From assembly GCA_043818095.1 (NCBI GenBank), contig JBDRGD010000017.1, positions 1 through 14,872 of the forward strand: a stretch of DNA of 14,872 bases, written 5' to 3'. The position numbers and the translations under genes are program-made. Below, one piece after another: positions 1 to 6,744 of the stretch; position 1 is the first letter of the stretch; each line of letters opens with the position of its first letter. Below the pieces are notes generated by a model. That model did not search any database, was not told the origin of the DNA, and saw only the letters and a list, made by a program, of their open reading frames with translations. The DNA is from JBDRGD01 sp043818095. GTDB taxonomy: Bacteria > Chloroflexota > Dehalococcoidia > Dehalococcoidales > RBG-16-60-22.

Positions 1-141
1 ATCCTTGCCGGCGTGGTGAAAGACATTCCCCTGGTAACCATCTTCAAGGGTATCGTGCCCTTTTTCTTCGTGATGATTATCTTCATGGTCATCATGACCA
101 TCTTCCCGCAGCTGGCGCTCTTCCTCCCCAGCACCATGTGA
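1..141 (+). CDS. TRAP transporter large permease (DctM-like), C-terminal end only
   Basis: The first reading frame is open from base 1 and ends in TGA at 139-141. It gives the last 46 residues of a protein whose start lies outside the window. The peptide has one strongly hydrophobic segment (about residues 17-41, rich in Phe, Ile, Val and Met) and ends with FPQLALFLPSTM. DctM/TRAP large permease subunits typically close with a last helix followed by FPQLALWLP, so the match is good although the fragment is short. These proteins are the 12-helix membrane channel of ATP-independent, sodium- or proton-coupled uptake systems for organic acids. A role in importing the substrate of the downstream operon is possible but only inferred from proximity. 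Confidence 0.75.
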   Translation: MLAGVVKDIPLVTIFKGIVPFFFVMIIFMVIMTIFPQLALFLPSTM

Positions 142-250
142 CCGCGCCGGGTTATCCCGGACTGCCGAAGTGTGCCCGTTTTCCTTCCCGAAGGACTTTC
201 CTTTTATTTGCCTGGGCTCAGCGGGTCTTTTTGCGCCTCTTGAAACAGAA

Positions 251-285
251 GACTCCGGCGACCGCATAGAGCAGTCACCGGAGTC
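251..285 (-). terminator. Hairpin terminator for the aldolase gene, possibly bidirectional
   Basis: A 12-bp stem (251-262 with 274-285) encloses an 11-base loop. Read on the minus strand every position pairs, with one G-U wobble, and the stem is followed by TTCTGTTTCA. Read on the plus strand the same position becomes a C-A mismatch and the T-run is weaker. The hairpin lies 29 bases past the aldolase stop and about 110 bases past the TRAP stop. It therefore most likely ends the minus-strand transcript and may also stop the TRAP transcript. Confidence 0.65.
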
Positions 286-314
286 ATTGTGTTCCCGGGT
301 TTTTCCGGAGGGGG

Positions 315-1325
315 CTAGGGGAGGAGCTTGGGCAGGATGCGCTTTACTTCCTGCTCGGAGATGACGTCAAAGCCCGCCCCGATTAAGCGCTCCCGCAGGG
401 TGAGCACTTCTTCCTGGCGCGGCCTGGGCATGGGGGGGCGGCTGCGGTATGAGGGGTATAGTCCCCTAAGCCAGCCGCCCAGCTTGTCCCTCAGGTGGAA
501 GCGGGACCAGCCCCGGTAGACATACTCGTGAAGGTTGTCCAGACCGGCGTCTTTCCAGATGCGCTCCGCCTCTTTAAGGTCCTGTTTTTTCCAGGCGTTG
601 ATGTGGTCCACCATCGGCTCCATGGCGTAGTTGAAAGAGCCGCTCAATGTGCCGTCGAAGTAGCCGGAAGCGAGCACCGCGTGGAACTGGTTGGCCGGTG
701 CCGCCAGGAGGGCGACGTGCCGCTCGAAAGCCCGGAAAGCCCTGCCGATGGTGAGGTGGTCGTTATAGTGATAGACCATCTTCCAGCCGACGATGTTCGG
801 GATCTCCCGGAGCATATGCAGTATCCCCTCCACGGGCTGACCCCGGCTGGCCATCGGCGAGGTGTGGACGATAGCCGGCAGGCCGGCGGCATCGATAACG
901 GTCTTGAGATGGTCGATGGCGATTTCCGGGTACTTGTTAATGTCCAGCATCCCCGAAACCATCCCGTCTCCGGTGGGCATCTGGGGGAAGAGGCCGTCCG
1001 CGCCGACTTCTTTCACGTCTTTGGCGACCCGTGCCGCGCTTTCGGTGCGGAAATCACCGGCGCCCGCAAAGACGGGGACCTTACCGCCGCATTCCTCCAT
1101 GGCGATTTCGACGTTTCGCCTCTTCTCCTCGCGGCTGAGGTAGTAGTGCTCGCCCACCATGGGGTTGATGATAATCCCCCCGCCGGCATCGATGAATTTC
1201 GGCTGCATGAAATATTTCAGGAACTTGCGGAGGGCATCCTCGTCCACCGTGAAGTCCTCTTTGAAGGGAGTAGCCACCGCCGCGAAAAGGTGACCGAAGT
1301 TTTTACCGAATTTGTCCGTTACCAA
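315..1325 (-). CDS. DapA/NAL-superfamily aldolase or hydratase-aldolase
   Basis: This 336-residue TIM-barrel protein belongs to the dihydrodipicolinate synthase/N-acetylneuraminate lyase superfamily. The Schiff-base lysine is K182 in IVGWKMVYHY, and the GAGDF and GADGLF segments fit barrel strands. Two family landmarks differ. The substrate-binding GTTGE-type loop is replaced by NPMVGEHYYLS (about 54-64). The position of the catalytic Tyr of DapA appears to be H154 (AIVHTSP). It is also longer than DapA (about 290-300), with a C-terminal extension carrying SRPPMPRPR, a length closer to hydratase-aldolases such as NahE/PhdJ. It is therefore unlikely to make dihydrodipicolinate; a catabolic aldol cleavage or dehydration of a 2-oxoacid is more plausible. 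The TTG start is chosen because AGGAGG lies 8 bases upstream. The gene is divergent from the hyu operon and may share its regulation. Confidence 0.8.
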   Translation of the reverse strand: MVTDKFGKNFGHLFAAVATPFKEDFTVDEDALRKFLKYFMQPKFIDAGGGIIINPMVGEHYYLSREEKRRNVEIAMEECGGKVPVFAGAGDFRTESAARVAKDVKEVGADGLFPQMPTGDGMVSGMLDINKYPEIAIDHLKTVIDAAGLPAIVHTSPMASRGQPVEGILHMLREIPNIVGWKMVYHYNDHLTIGRAFRAFERHVALLAAPANQFHAVLASGYFDGTLSGSFNYAMEPMVDHINAWKKQDLKEAERIWKDAGLDNLHEYVYRGWSRFHLRDKLGGWLRGLYPSYRSRPPMPRPRQEEVLTLRERLIGAGFDVISEQEVKRILPKLLP

Positions 1326-1333
1326 GGCTGTAA

Positions 1334-1339
1334 CCTCCT
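1334..1339 (-). promoter_or_regulatory. Ribosome binding site fixing a TTG start
   Basis: On the minus strand AGGAGG lies 8 bases before TTG at 1325-1323, the first codon of the aldolase gene. No ATG is as well placed, so the rare TTG start is preferred. Confidence 0.75.
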
Positions 1340-1402
1340 CAGTTCATATTTAGTTACATTATCTCTAAACCTGACGTATTCTAGCACAAAATCAATGGCA
1401 TT

Positions 1403-1419
1403 AACAGTCGGAACAGTCG
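1403..1419 (+). repeat. Direct repeat AACAGTCG x2 in the divergent spacer
   Basis: Two identical 8-base copies (1403-1410, 1412-1419) are separated by one base. They lie about 37 bases upstream of the -35 element of the operon promoter. An activator or repressor site is possible, but a chance repeat is not excluded. Confidence 0.3.
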
Positions 1420-1455
1420 TAACGCAGGTCTCCCCTGCCGCTTTCCGGGAAGGAT

Positions 1456-1484
1456 TTGATGCGAGGGAAAAAAAGGGCTATAAT
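1456..1484 (+). promoter_or_regulatory. Sigma-70-type promoter for the hyu/CoA-transferase operon
   Basis: TTGATG (1456-1461) and a perfect TATAAT (1479-1484) are separated by exactly 17 bases. Transcription would begin near 1491 and leave an untranslated leader of about 88 bases before the GTG at 1579. The leader contains a small imperfect hairpin between about 1510 and 1540. Just upstream, AACAGTCG occurs twice (1403-1410 and 1412-1419), one base apart, and could be a regulator half-site pair. Promoter assignment is by consensus match only. Confidence 0.55.
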
Positions 1485-1563
1485 CAGTTGAATCAAAGAT
1501 ATCGCCCCGGAATCGGCTTCTGTCCGAGCCTCCGGCTGTCTGGTGGTGACCCTTACTCTGAGA

Positions 1564-1569
1564 AGGAGG
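1564..1569 (+). promoter_or_regulatory. Ribosome binding site fixing the GTG start of hyuA
   Basis: AGGAGG lies 9 bases before GTG at 1579. This excludes the longer open frame beginning at 1543, whose extra 12 residues are basic and do not resemble the family's N terminus. Confidence 0.8.
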
Positions 1570-1578
1570 ACTATTAAG

Positions 1579-3636
1579 GTGAGCTTTCGCATTGCTATCG
1601 ACTGTGGGGGTACTTTCACGGACGGAATATCCGTCGACGCGGCGGGCGTGATGGTGACCGCCAAGGCCCGCACAACACCGGAAGACCTGACCATCGGCAT
1701 CAGGAATACCCTGGAGAGCCTGGCGCAGCAACACCAGCTGGACCTGTCCGGGTTCATGCAGAAAACCAGCCTCATCGTCCACGGTACGACGGTCGGGACC
1801 AATACCCTGCTCACCCGCAGCGGGCCCAGGACGGGCGTGATTACCACGCAGGGCTATCGGGACATCATCGAGTTCCGCAACATTCCCAAGGCGAACATGT
1901 ACGACTGGCGGATGCCCTGTCCGGAGCCGCTGGCGCCGCGCTACTACCGGGTGGAAGTTACCGAAAGGCTCGACCGGAAAGGGGAGGTAAAGACCCCTCT
2001 GGATGAAGAGAGCGTCCGCAAAGCGGTGGCTCACCTGAAAAAGGAAGGGGTGCAGGCAATCGCGGTGACCCTGCTCTTCTCGTTCCTGAACCCGGCCCAT
2101 GAGAACCGCGTCGCGGAGATAGTCAAAGAGGAATACCCGGAGGCTTACGTGGCCCTGTCCTCCCAGGTCATCCCCATCATTGGCGAGTTCGAGCGCACCA
2201 GTACGACGCTCATCAGCGCCTACATCTCCGGAGCGGTAAACAAATACCTGGCGGAACTGGAAAAGATGCTGAAGAGCCAGGGCTTCAAGGGCGAGCTGCT
2301 CATCATGCAGAACAACGGCGGCGTCGAGACCGCGGAGATAGCTATCGAGAAGCCGGCGACAATCGCTTCCTCGGGACCGGCGGCGGGACCCATCGCGGCG
2401 AGCATCATGGGGCAGCTCCACAATGAAAAAAACCTGATATCGGTGGACATGGGCGGCACCAGCTTCGACGTCGGCGTCATCAGTAACGGCGTTATCCCCA
2501 CCAAGCCGGAAACCCTGCTTTCGGACATCAAGCTGGCCCTGCCGGTGATTGACGTTACCGCCATCGGGGCCGGCGGCGGGAGCATCGCCTGGATAGACGT
2601 GGCGAACACGCTGCGCGTGGGGCCCCGCAGTGCCGGGGCGGTCCCGGGGCCGGCATGCTACGGCACCGGGGGGCAGGAAGCCACCGTTACTGATGCCGAT
2701 GTAATCCTGGGCTATATCTCCCCCGATTTCTTCCTGGGGGGCGAGATGCCCCTGCGCAAGGACCTGTCGGAGCAGGTGGTGGCGGAAAAGGTCGGTAAGC
2801 CCCTGGGACTGAACGCTACGGAAGCCGCCGCGGCCATTTACAAGGTCATCAACGCCGGCATGGCGGATGCCGTATCTTACGCCTTTACCCGCCGGGGCTA
2901 TGACCCCCGGGACTTTACCCTGAGTGTCGGCGGCGCCGCGGGGCCGGTGCACGGGGTGCGCATCATGCAGGAACTGGGCATCGCCAAGCTGCTGATTACG
3001 AAGATGGCACCGATTTACTGCGCCTTCGGCATGCTCGGGGTGGACATGAAGCACGACTTCACGCGTTTCTACTATGCCCAGGGGCATGTCCTGGACCTGG
3101 AGCGCGTCAAGCAGCTCTACGACGAGATGGAAAAAGAAGCGCTGGAAACCCTGGAAAGGCAGGGCGTTTCCGAAGAGATGCGGAGCCTGGAGCGCTACAT
3201 GAAGCTGCGCTATTTCGGGCAGTTCCGCGAGCTCGAGGTCCCCTGGCCCGGCGGACCGATAACGCCGGAGGCGATTAACGCCGGTGTTGCCGCCTTCCAT
3301 GCCAAGCACAAGGAGCTTTTCGGCTCCTCCAACGAGAATTACCCGCTGGAGTACATGTCCTTCGGTCTGACGGCCATCGGCAGGGTGCCGAACCTGAAGT
3401 TCAAAAAGGCGGAGCACGGCGGCGCCGACCCCTCGGCCGCGCGGAAGGGCGAGCGGGACGCTTACTTCGAGGAGAGCAGCGGTTTCATCAAGACCGCGGT
3501 CTATGACGGCGACCTCCTGCGGCACGGCAATATCCTGGAAGGGCCCTGCGTCGTAGAAGAAAAGATGACCAGTATCGTGATACCACCCGGATTCAAGATG
3601 ACCGTTGACGAGCACGGCAACTACATTTCTCTTTAA
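1579..3636 (+). CDS. Hydantoinase/oxoprolinase A-type ATPase subunit (acetone carboxylase beta-like)
   Basis: The product has 685 residues, full length for the HyuA / acetone carboxylase beta family. It starts MSFRIAIDCGGTFTDG, the N-terminal phosphate loop of this actin-like ATPase fold. Further family blocks are VHGTTVGTNTLLTR (67-80), SSGPAAGP (264-271), DMGGTSFDVG (290-299), GAGGGSIAW (330-338), the SAGAVPGPACYG region (351-362) and VGGAAGPVHG (450-459). Such subunits bind and cleave ATP to activate a substrate carbonyl, or bicarbonate, by phosphorylation. The partner B subunit completes carboxylation (acetone, acetophenone) or ring opening (hydantoin, 5-oxoproline). It is the first gene of the operon, 26 bases before the first B-type gene. 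The two activities cannot be told apart by motif, but CoA-transferases downstream favour a catabolic carboxylase. The cell compartment is the cytoplasm, as no signal peptide is seen. Confidence 0.9.
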   Translation: MSFRIAIDCGGTFTDGISVDAAGVMVTAKARTTPEDLTIGIRNTLESLAQQHQLDLSGFMQKTSLIVHGTTVGTNTLLTRSGPRTGVITTQGYRDIIEFRNIPKANMYDWRMPCPEPLAPRYYRVEVTERLDRKGEVKTPLDEESVRKAVAHLKKEGVQAIAVTLLFSFLNPAHENRVAEIVKEEYPEAYVALSSQVIPIIGEFERTSTTLISAYISGAVNKYLAELEKMLKSQGFKGELLIMQNNGGVETAEIAIEKPATIASSGPAAGPIAASIMGQLHNEKNLISVDMGGTSFDVGVISNGVIPTKPETLLSDIKLALPVIDVTAIGAGGGSIAWIDVANTLRVGPRSAGAVPGPACYGTGGQEATVTDADVILGYISPDFFLGGEMPLRKDLSEQVVAEKVGKPLGLNATEAAAAIYKVINAGMADAVSYAFTRRGYDPRDFTLSVGGAAGPVHGVRIMQELGIAKLLITKMAPIYCAFGMLGVDMKHDFTRFYYAQGHVLDLERVKQLYDEMEKEALETLERQGVSEEMRSLERYMKLRYFGQFRELEVPWPGGPITPEAINAGVAAFHAKHKELFGSSNENYPLEYMSFGLTAIGRVPNLKFKKAEHGGADPSAARKGERDAYFEESSGFIKTAVYDGDLLRHGNILEGPCVVEEKMTSIVIPPGFKMTVDEHGNYISL

Positions 3637-3662
3637 AGAGTGTTATCCGGAGGGTACCGGGC

Positions 3663-5489
3663 ATGAGTAAAGATACCAAGGCAGTGATTGACCCGACCAC
3701 CCTGTCCGTGGTCTGGAACCGGCTCAACATCATCAACCTGGAGATGGGAGAGCGGATTATCCGGGCCAGCCAGAGCTATGTCATGGCGCTCGGCCGGGAC
3801 CTGGGCCCGGTGCTGCTGGACGCCCGGGCGCGTTTCGTCAGCCAGATATCCCACGTGCCGCCGACCCATGCCTTCACCGCGGAAATCGCGGCCAAGGCGT
3901 TCCTGGAGAAGTTCGCCGGGAAAATCTACCCCGGGGACTGCTTCCTGGCCAACGACGGCCACATCATCCGCAGCGGGCATCTGCCCGACTGGGTGTTTAT
4001 CTCGCCCGTCTTCTGGCACGACGAGCTGGTGGCTTACGCCCACTGCCGCGCGCACATGATGGACACCGGCGGCTCTTTCTCCGGGGGCTATTTCCCCCGC
4101 GCTTACGACTGTATCGCCGAGGGGCTGAATATCCCCCCGGTCAAGATAATCGAAAAAGGCAAAGAGAACAAAGAGCTGATGGAGCTGATTTTCCGGAACG
4201 TGCGCAACTCGGCGGGCGTCCGCAGCGACAGCATGCTGGTCTACGGCGCCATGATGCGCACCGAGAAAGACATTATCGAGCTTATCGACCGCTACGGCCT
4301 GGAAACGATTAAGGGCTGCTGGGATGAGATGACGAGGGTCACCGAGGATGCCATGCGGCGCCAGATAAGGGAAATTCCCGACGGCGTCTACTACGGCGAG
4401 ACCGCCTGTGACTGGGACGGGACGACCCCCGACAAGCCGGTCTGGATAAGGGTAAAGCTGACCGTCAAGGGGGACGAGCTGACCTTCGATTTTTCGGAGA
4501 GCGATGACCAGGTGGACTTCATCAATACCCCGCTGGGCACCACCTATTCCTACGTCTATCATGCTATTTTCCTGACGATGGACCCCAACATCCCGCGCAA
4601 CCACGGCTCGATGGTTCCAGTGACCATCATCGCCCCGCCGGGGAAGGTGGTCAATCCCACTTATCCCCACACCTACGGCAGCTGTGCCGTGGCCGTGGGT
4701 ATCGAAATCGTGGAGGTCTGCCTGGAAGCCCTCGGCAAAGCCTTGCCGAAGAAAGCCCCGGCGGCGTGGAGCCGGCCCTTCAACACCTACATGGTGGGTC
4801 GGGACCCGCGGCCGGACATGACCCTTGACCCCCGCACCGGCGCCACCCGGGAATACTCCGGGCACCCCTTCGTTACCGGCGGCGGCTCCGGTGCGGTCTA
4901 CGGCTTCGACGGCTGGGAAGCCATGGGGAGCCCGGCTGGGGCGGGGCTTATCGTCAGGACGCCCATCGAGCGGGCGGAGATGTTTTTCCCGCACTGCTGG
5001 CGGCGCATCGAGCTGGCCCAGGACTCGGAAGGGCCCGGCGAATACACCGGCTGCACGGGCACGCTGGTGGAAAACGAGTGCCTTACCGAGAAAGGATACC
5101 AGGCGCTGGTGATGACCGGCGACGCTGACGGCCAGGTCATCGCCCGCAAGGGGCAGGCGGGGGCACCGAATGCGTCCCTGAGCGAGATGTATATTTACCG
5201 CGCCCGCACCGGGCAGAAGGAGCCTTTCCACACCATGGACATCGCCCATCTGGGCCACGGGGATGTTATCGTCACCCGGACGGCGGGGGGCTCCGGCTGG
5301 GGCAACCCCCTTGACCGGGACATCGCCCGTGTCCGGGAGGACGTCCGGGAAGGCGTGGTCTCCGCGCAGCGGGCAAAAGACGTTTACGGGGTCGTCATTG
5401 ACCCCGGGACCGCGGTGGTGGACAAGGCCGCTACGGAGAAACTGAGAGCAGCCAGGAAACAGGAGAGCAAAGGAGGAAAACCCGGATGA
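3663..5489 (+). CDS. Hydantoinase/oxoprolinase B-type subunit, copy 1
   Basis: The 608-residue product is a HyuB / acetone carboxylase alpha family protein. The metal-site region is intact: NDGHIIRSGHLPD gives H106 and D109, and AYAHCRAHMMD gives H127, H131 and D134, matching the HxxD plus downstream His pattern described for the Mn site of acetone carboxylase. Other family blocks are RNSAGVRSDS, DGVYYGET, DFSESDDQVDF, NPTYPHTYG, SGSGAVYGFDGWEAMGS-type glycine-rich sequence and GSGWGNPLDRD near the end. GGAGGG lies 8 bases before the ATG. The stop overlaps the next gene's start by 4 bases (ATGA), so the two are translationally coupled. It presumably pairs with the upstream A subunit. A close paralogue lies 1.3 kb downstream; by eye about 70% of residues agree and alignment is nearly gap-free. 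Confidence 0.9.
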   Translation: MSKDTKAVIDPTTLSVVWNRLNIINLEMGERIIRASQSYVMALGRDLGPVLLDARARFVSQISHVPPTHAFTAEIAAKAFLEKFAGKIYPGDCFLANDGHIIRSGHLPDWVFISPVFWHDELVAYAHCRAHMMDTGGSFSGGYFPRAYDCIAEGLNIPPVKIIEKGKENKELMELIFRNVRNSAGVRSDSMLVYGAMMRTEKDIIELIDRYGLETIKGCWDEMTRVTEDAMRRQIREIPDGVYYGETACDWDGTTPDKPVWIRVKLTVKGDELTFDFSESDDQVDFINTPLGTTYSYVYHAIFLTMDPNIPRNHGSMVPVTIIAPPGKVVNPTYPHTYGSCAVAVGIEIVEVCLEALGKALPKKAPAAWSRPFNTYMVGRDPRPDMTLDPRTGATREYSGHPFVTGGGSGAVYGFDGWEAMGSPAGAGLIVRTPIERAEMFFPHCWRRIELAQDSEGPGEYTGCTGTLVENECLTEKGYQALVMTGDADGQVIARKGQAGAPNASLSEMYIYRARTGQKEPFHTMDIAHLGHGDVIVTRTAGGSGWGNPLDRDIARVREDVREGVVSAQRAKDVYGVVIDPGTAVVDKAATEKLRAARKQESKGGKPG

Positions 5490-6715
5490 GCGGCAGTAAA
5501 TATGAGGCGATATTTCAGCCGATAAAAATAGGTAACGTGGAAATCAAGAACCGCATCGCCATGCCCCCCATGGGGACGCATTTCCCGGAGGCCGGCGGCT
5601 TTGCCAATGCCCAGATAAGGGCGTGGTACGCCGCCCGCGCCCGGGGCGGCACCGGGCTGATATTCGCCGCCCCGCACCATACCTACCCCAGGGAAGTGCA
5701 GCACATGGTCTTCAGCGCCCGTCTCTACGACAATACGCACATGCCGGGCCTCAGTATGGTGGCGGAGACGGTCCACATCTTCGGGGCAAAGGTGTTCTCG
5801 CAGGTCGTCTCGGGAATGGGGCGGCAGGGGCGGGGCGCCGGCGCCTCAGCGCCATCTGAGACTGTCTACGAGACCCCGGAAGAAATGCTTCCCGAAAAGT
5901 CCGTTATCGAGCATAAGAAGAGGGGCATCCGCTTCTGGTGGGCGAACAACATGCGCGGGCCCGTCCCGAAGGTGATGGACATCGATGAAATCAAGGAAAG
6001 GGAAGAGTACTGGGCCAACGGCGTCCTGCTGGGAAAACAGTGCGGCTTCGACGGCAGCGAGATACACTCGGGACATGGCTACCTGGGTCACCAGTTCCTC
6101 TCGCCGCGCAGCAACAAGAGGACGGACGAGTACGGCGGCTCCTATGAGAACCGCACCCGCTTTCTCCGTAACACGGTTATCAAGGCCCGGGAAAAAGTGG
6201 GCAAGGACTACGTCATCGGCCTGCGCCTCAGCGGCGAGGAATACATGCCGGACGGCCTGCACCACGAAGAGGTCGTGAAAATCTACCAAGAGCTGGAACC
6301 GTATATCGATTACGCGCAACTGACGGACGGCTCCTACGAAGCGCTGAAATACTTCTTCCCCAACGAAGACGGCACCATGCTCCCCTGGGCGGAGAGCCTG
6401 AAGAAGGCTCTCAAGATTCCCGTCCTCACCCCCTCCATCCACGACCCTGATAACGCGGAAGCGGCGCTGAAAGAGGGCAAGACCGACATGATTTCCCTGG
6501 GCAGGGCGCTGATTGCCGACCCTAACTGGGTGAACAAGGTCGCGGAGGGGAAACGCCCGGTGAAGTGCCTCCGCTGCAACATCGGCTGCCTGCGCTTCCT
6601 CAACGGCTATCTCCCCACCCGGTGCGTCGTGAACCCGGAGGTGGGCTGGGAACAGTATGTCCCGGAGTACTGGCCGCACCGGCCTTTCCGGAAGCACTGG
6701 TACGTCCCCGAATAA
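5486..6715 (+). CDS. Old Yellow Enzyme-family Fe-S flavoenzyme, barrel domain only
   Basis: The 409-residue protein is an NADH:flavin oxidoreductase/OYE TIM barrel. It begins with the usual IFQPIKIGNVEIKNRI segment. It has the active-site HSGHGYL (H194, H197), the SPRSNKRTDEYGGSYENRTRF block and the FMN phosphate-binding SLGRALIADPNW. Cysteines 361, 364, 368 and 380 form C-x2-C-x3-C-x11-C, the spacing of the [4Fe-4S] site in bacterial 2,4-dienoyl-CoA reductase, trimethylamine dehydrogenase and BaiCD-like enzymes. Those enzymes are about 640-680 residues, with a C-terminal FAD/NAD(P)-binding domain. Here the protein stops 29 residues after the last cysteine, so that domain is missing. It likely reduces an enone, dienoyl or related C=C bond, or runs the reverse dehydrogenation, with electrons from a separate donor. 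The strong upstream AAGGAGG and the 4-base overlap support the start. Confidence 0.9.
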   Translation: MSGSKYEAIFQPIKIGNVEIKNRIAMPPMGTHFPEAGGFANAQIRAWYAARARGGTGLIFAAPHHTYPREVQHMVFSARLYDNTHMPGLSMVAETVHIFGAKVFSQVVSGMGRQGRGAGASAPSETVYETPEEMLPEKSVIEHKKRGIRFWWANNMRGPVPKVMDIDEIKEREEYWANGVLLGKQCGFDGSEIHSGHGYLGHQFLSPRSNKRTDEYGGSYENRTRFLRNTVIKAREKVGKDYVIGLRLSGEEYMPDGLHHEEVVKIYQELEPYIDYAQLTDGSYEALKYFFPNEDGTMLPWAESLKKALKIPVLTPSIHDPDNAEAALKEGKTDMISLGRALIADPNWVNKVAEGKRPVKCLRCNIGCLRFLNGYLPTRCVVNPEVGWEQYVPEYWPHRPFRKHWYVPE

Positions 6716-6744
6716 CAAAAATTTAGAAGGGAAACTTTATACGC

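Noticed and set aside
206..236. A second, plus-strand terminator for the TRAP gene (short stem before TCTTTTTG)
   Set aside because: The possible stem is only four or five pairs with a wobble; too weak to call against the strong hairpin at 251-285.
495..1577. A 360-codon plus-strand open frame opposite the aldolase gene
   Set aside because: The minus-strand frame has the Schiff-base lysine and family blocks; the plus frame has no recognisable motif and runs through the promoter spacer.
1381..3615. A 744-codon open frame on the minus strand opposite hyuA
   Set aside because: The plus-strand frame carries every HyuA family motif with a good ribosome site. The minus-strand product has no recognisable domain and is the usual shadow of a GC-rich coding gene.
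3633..5258. A 541-codon minus-strand open frame opposite hyuB copy 1, and a similar one at 6607-8076 opposite copy 2
   Set aside because: The two shadows resemble each other only because the two plus-strand genes are paralogues; codon-bias shadowing explains both.
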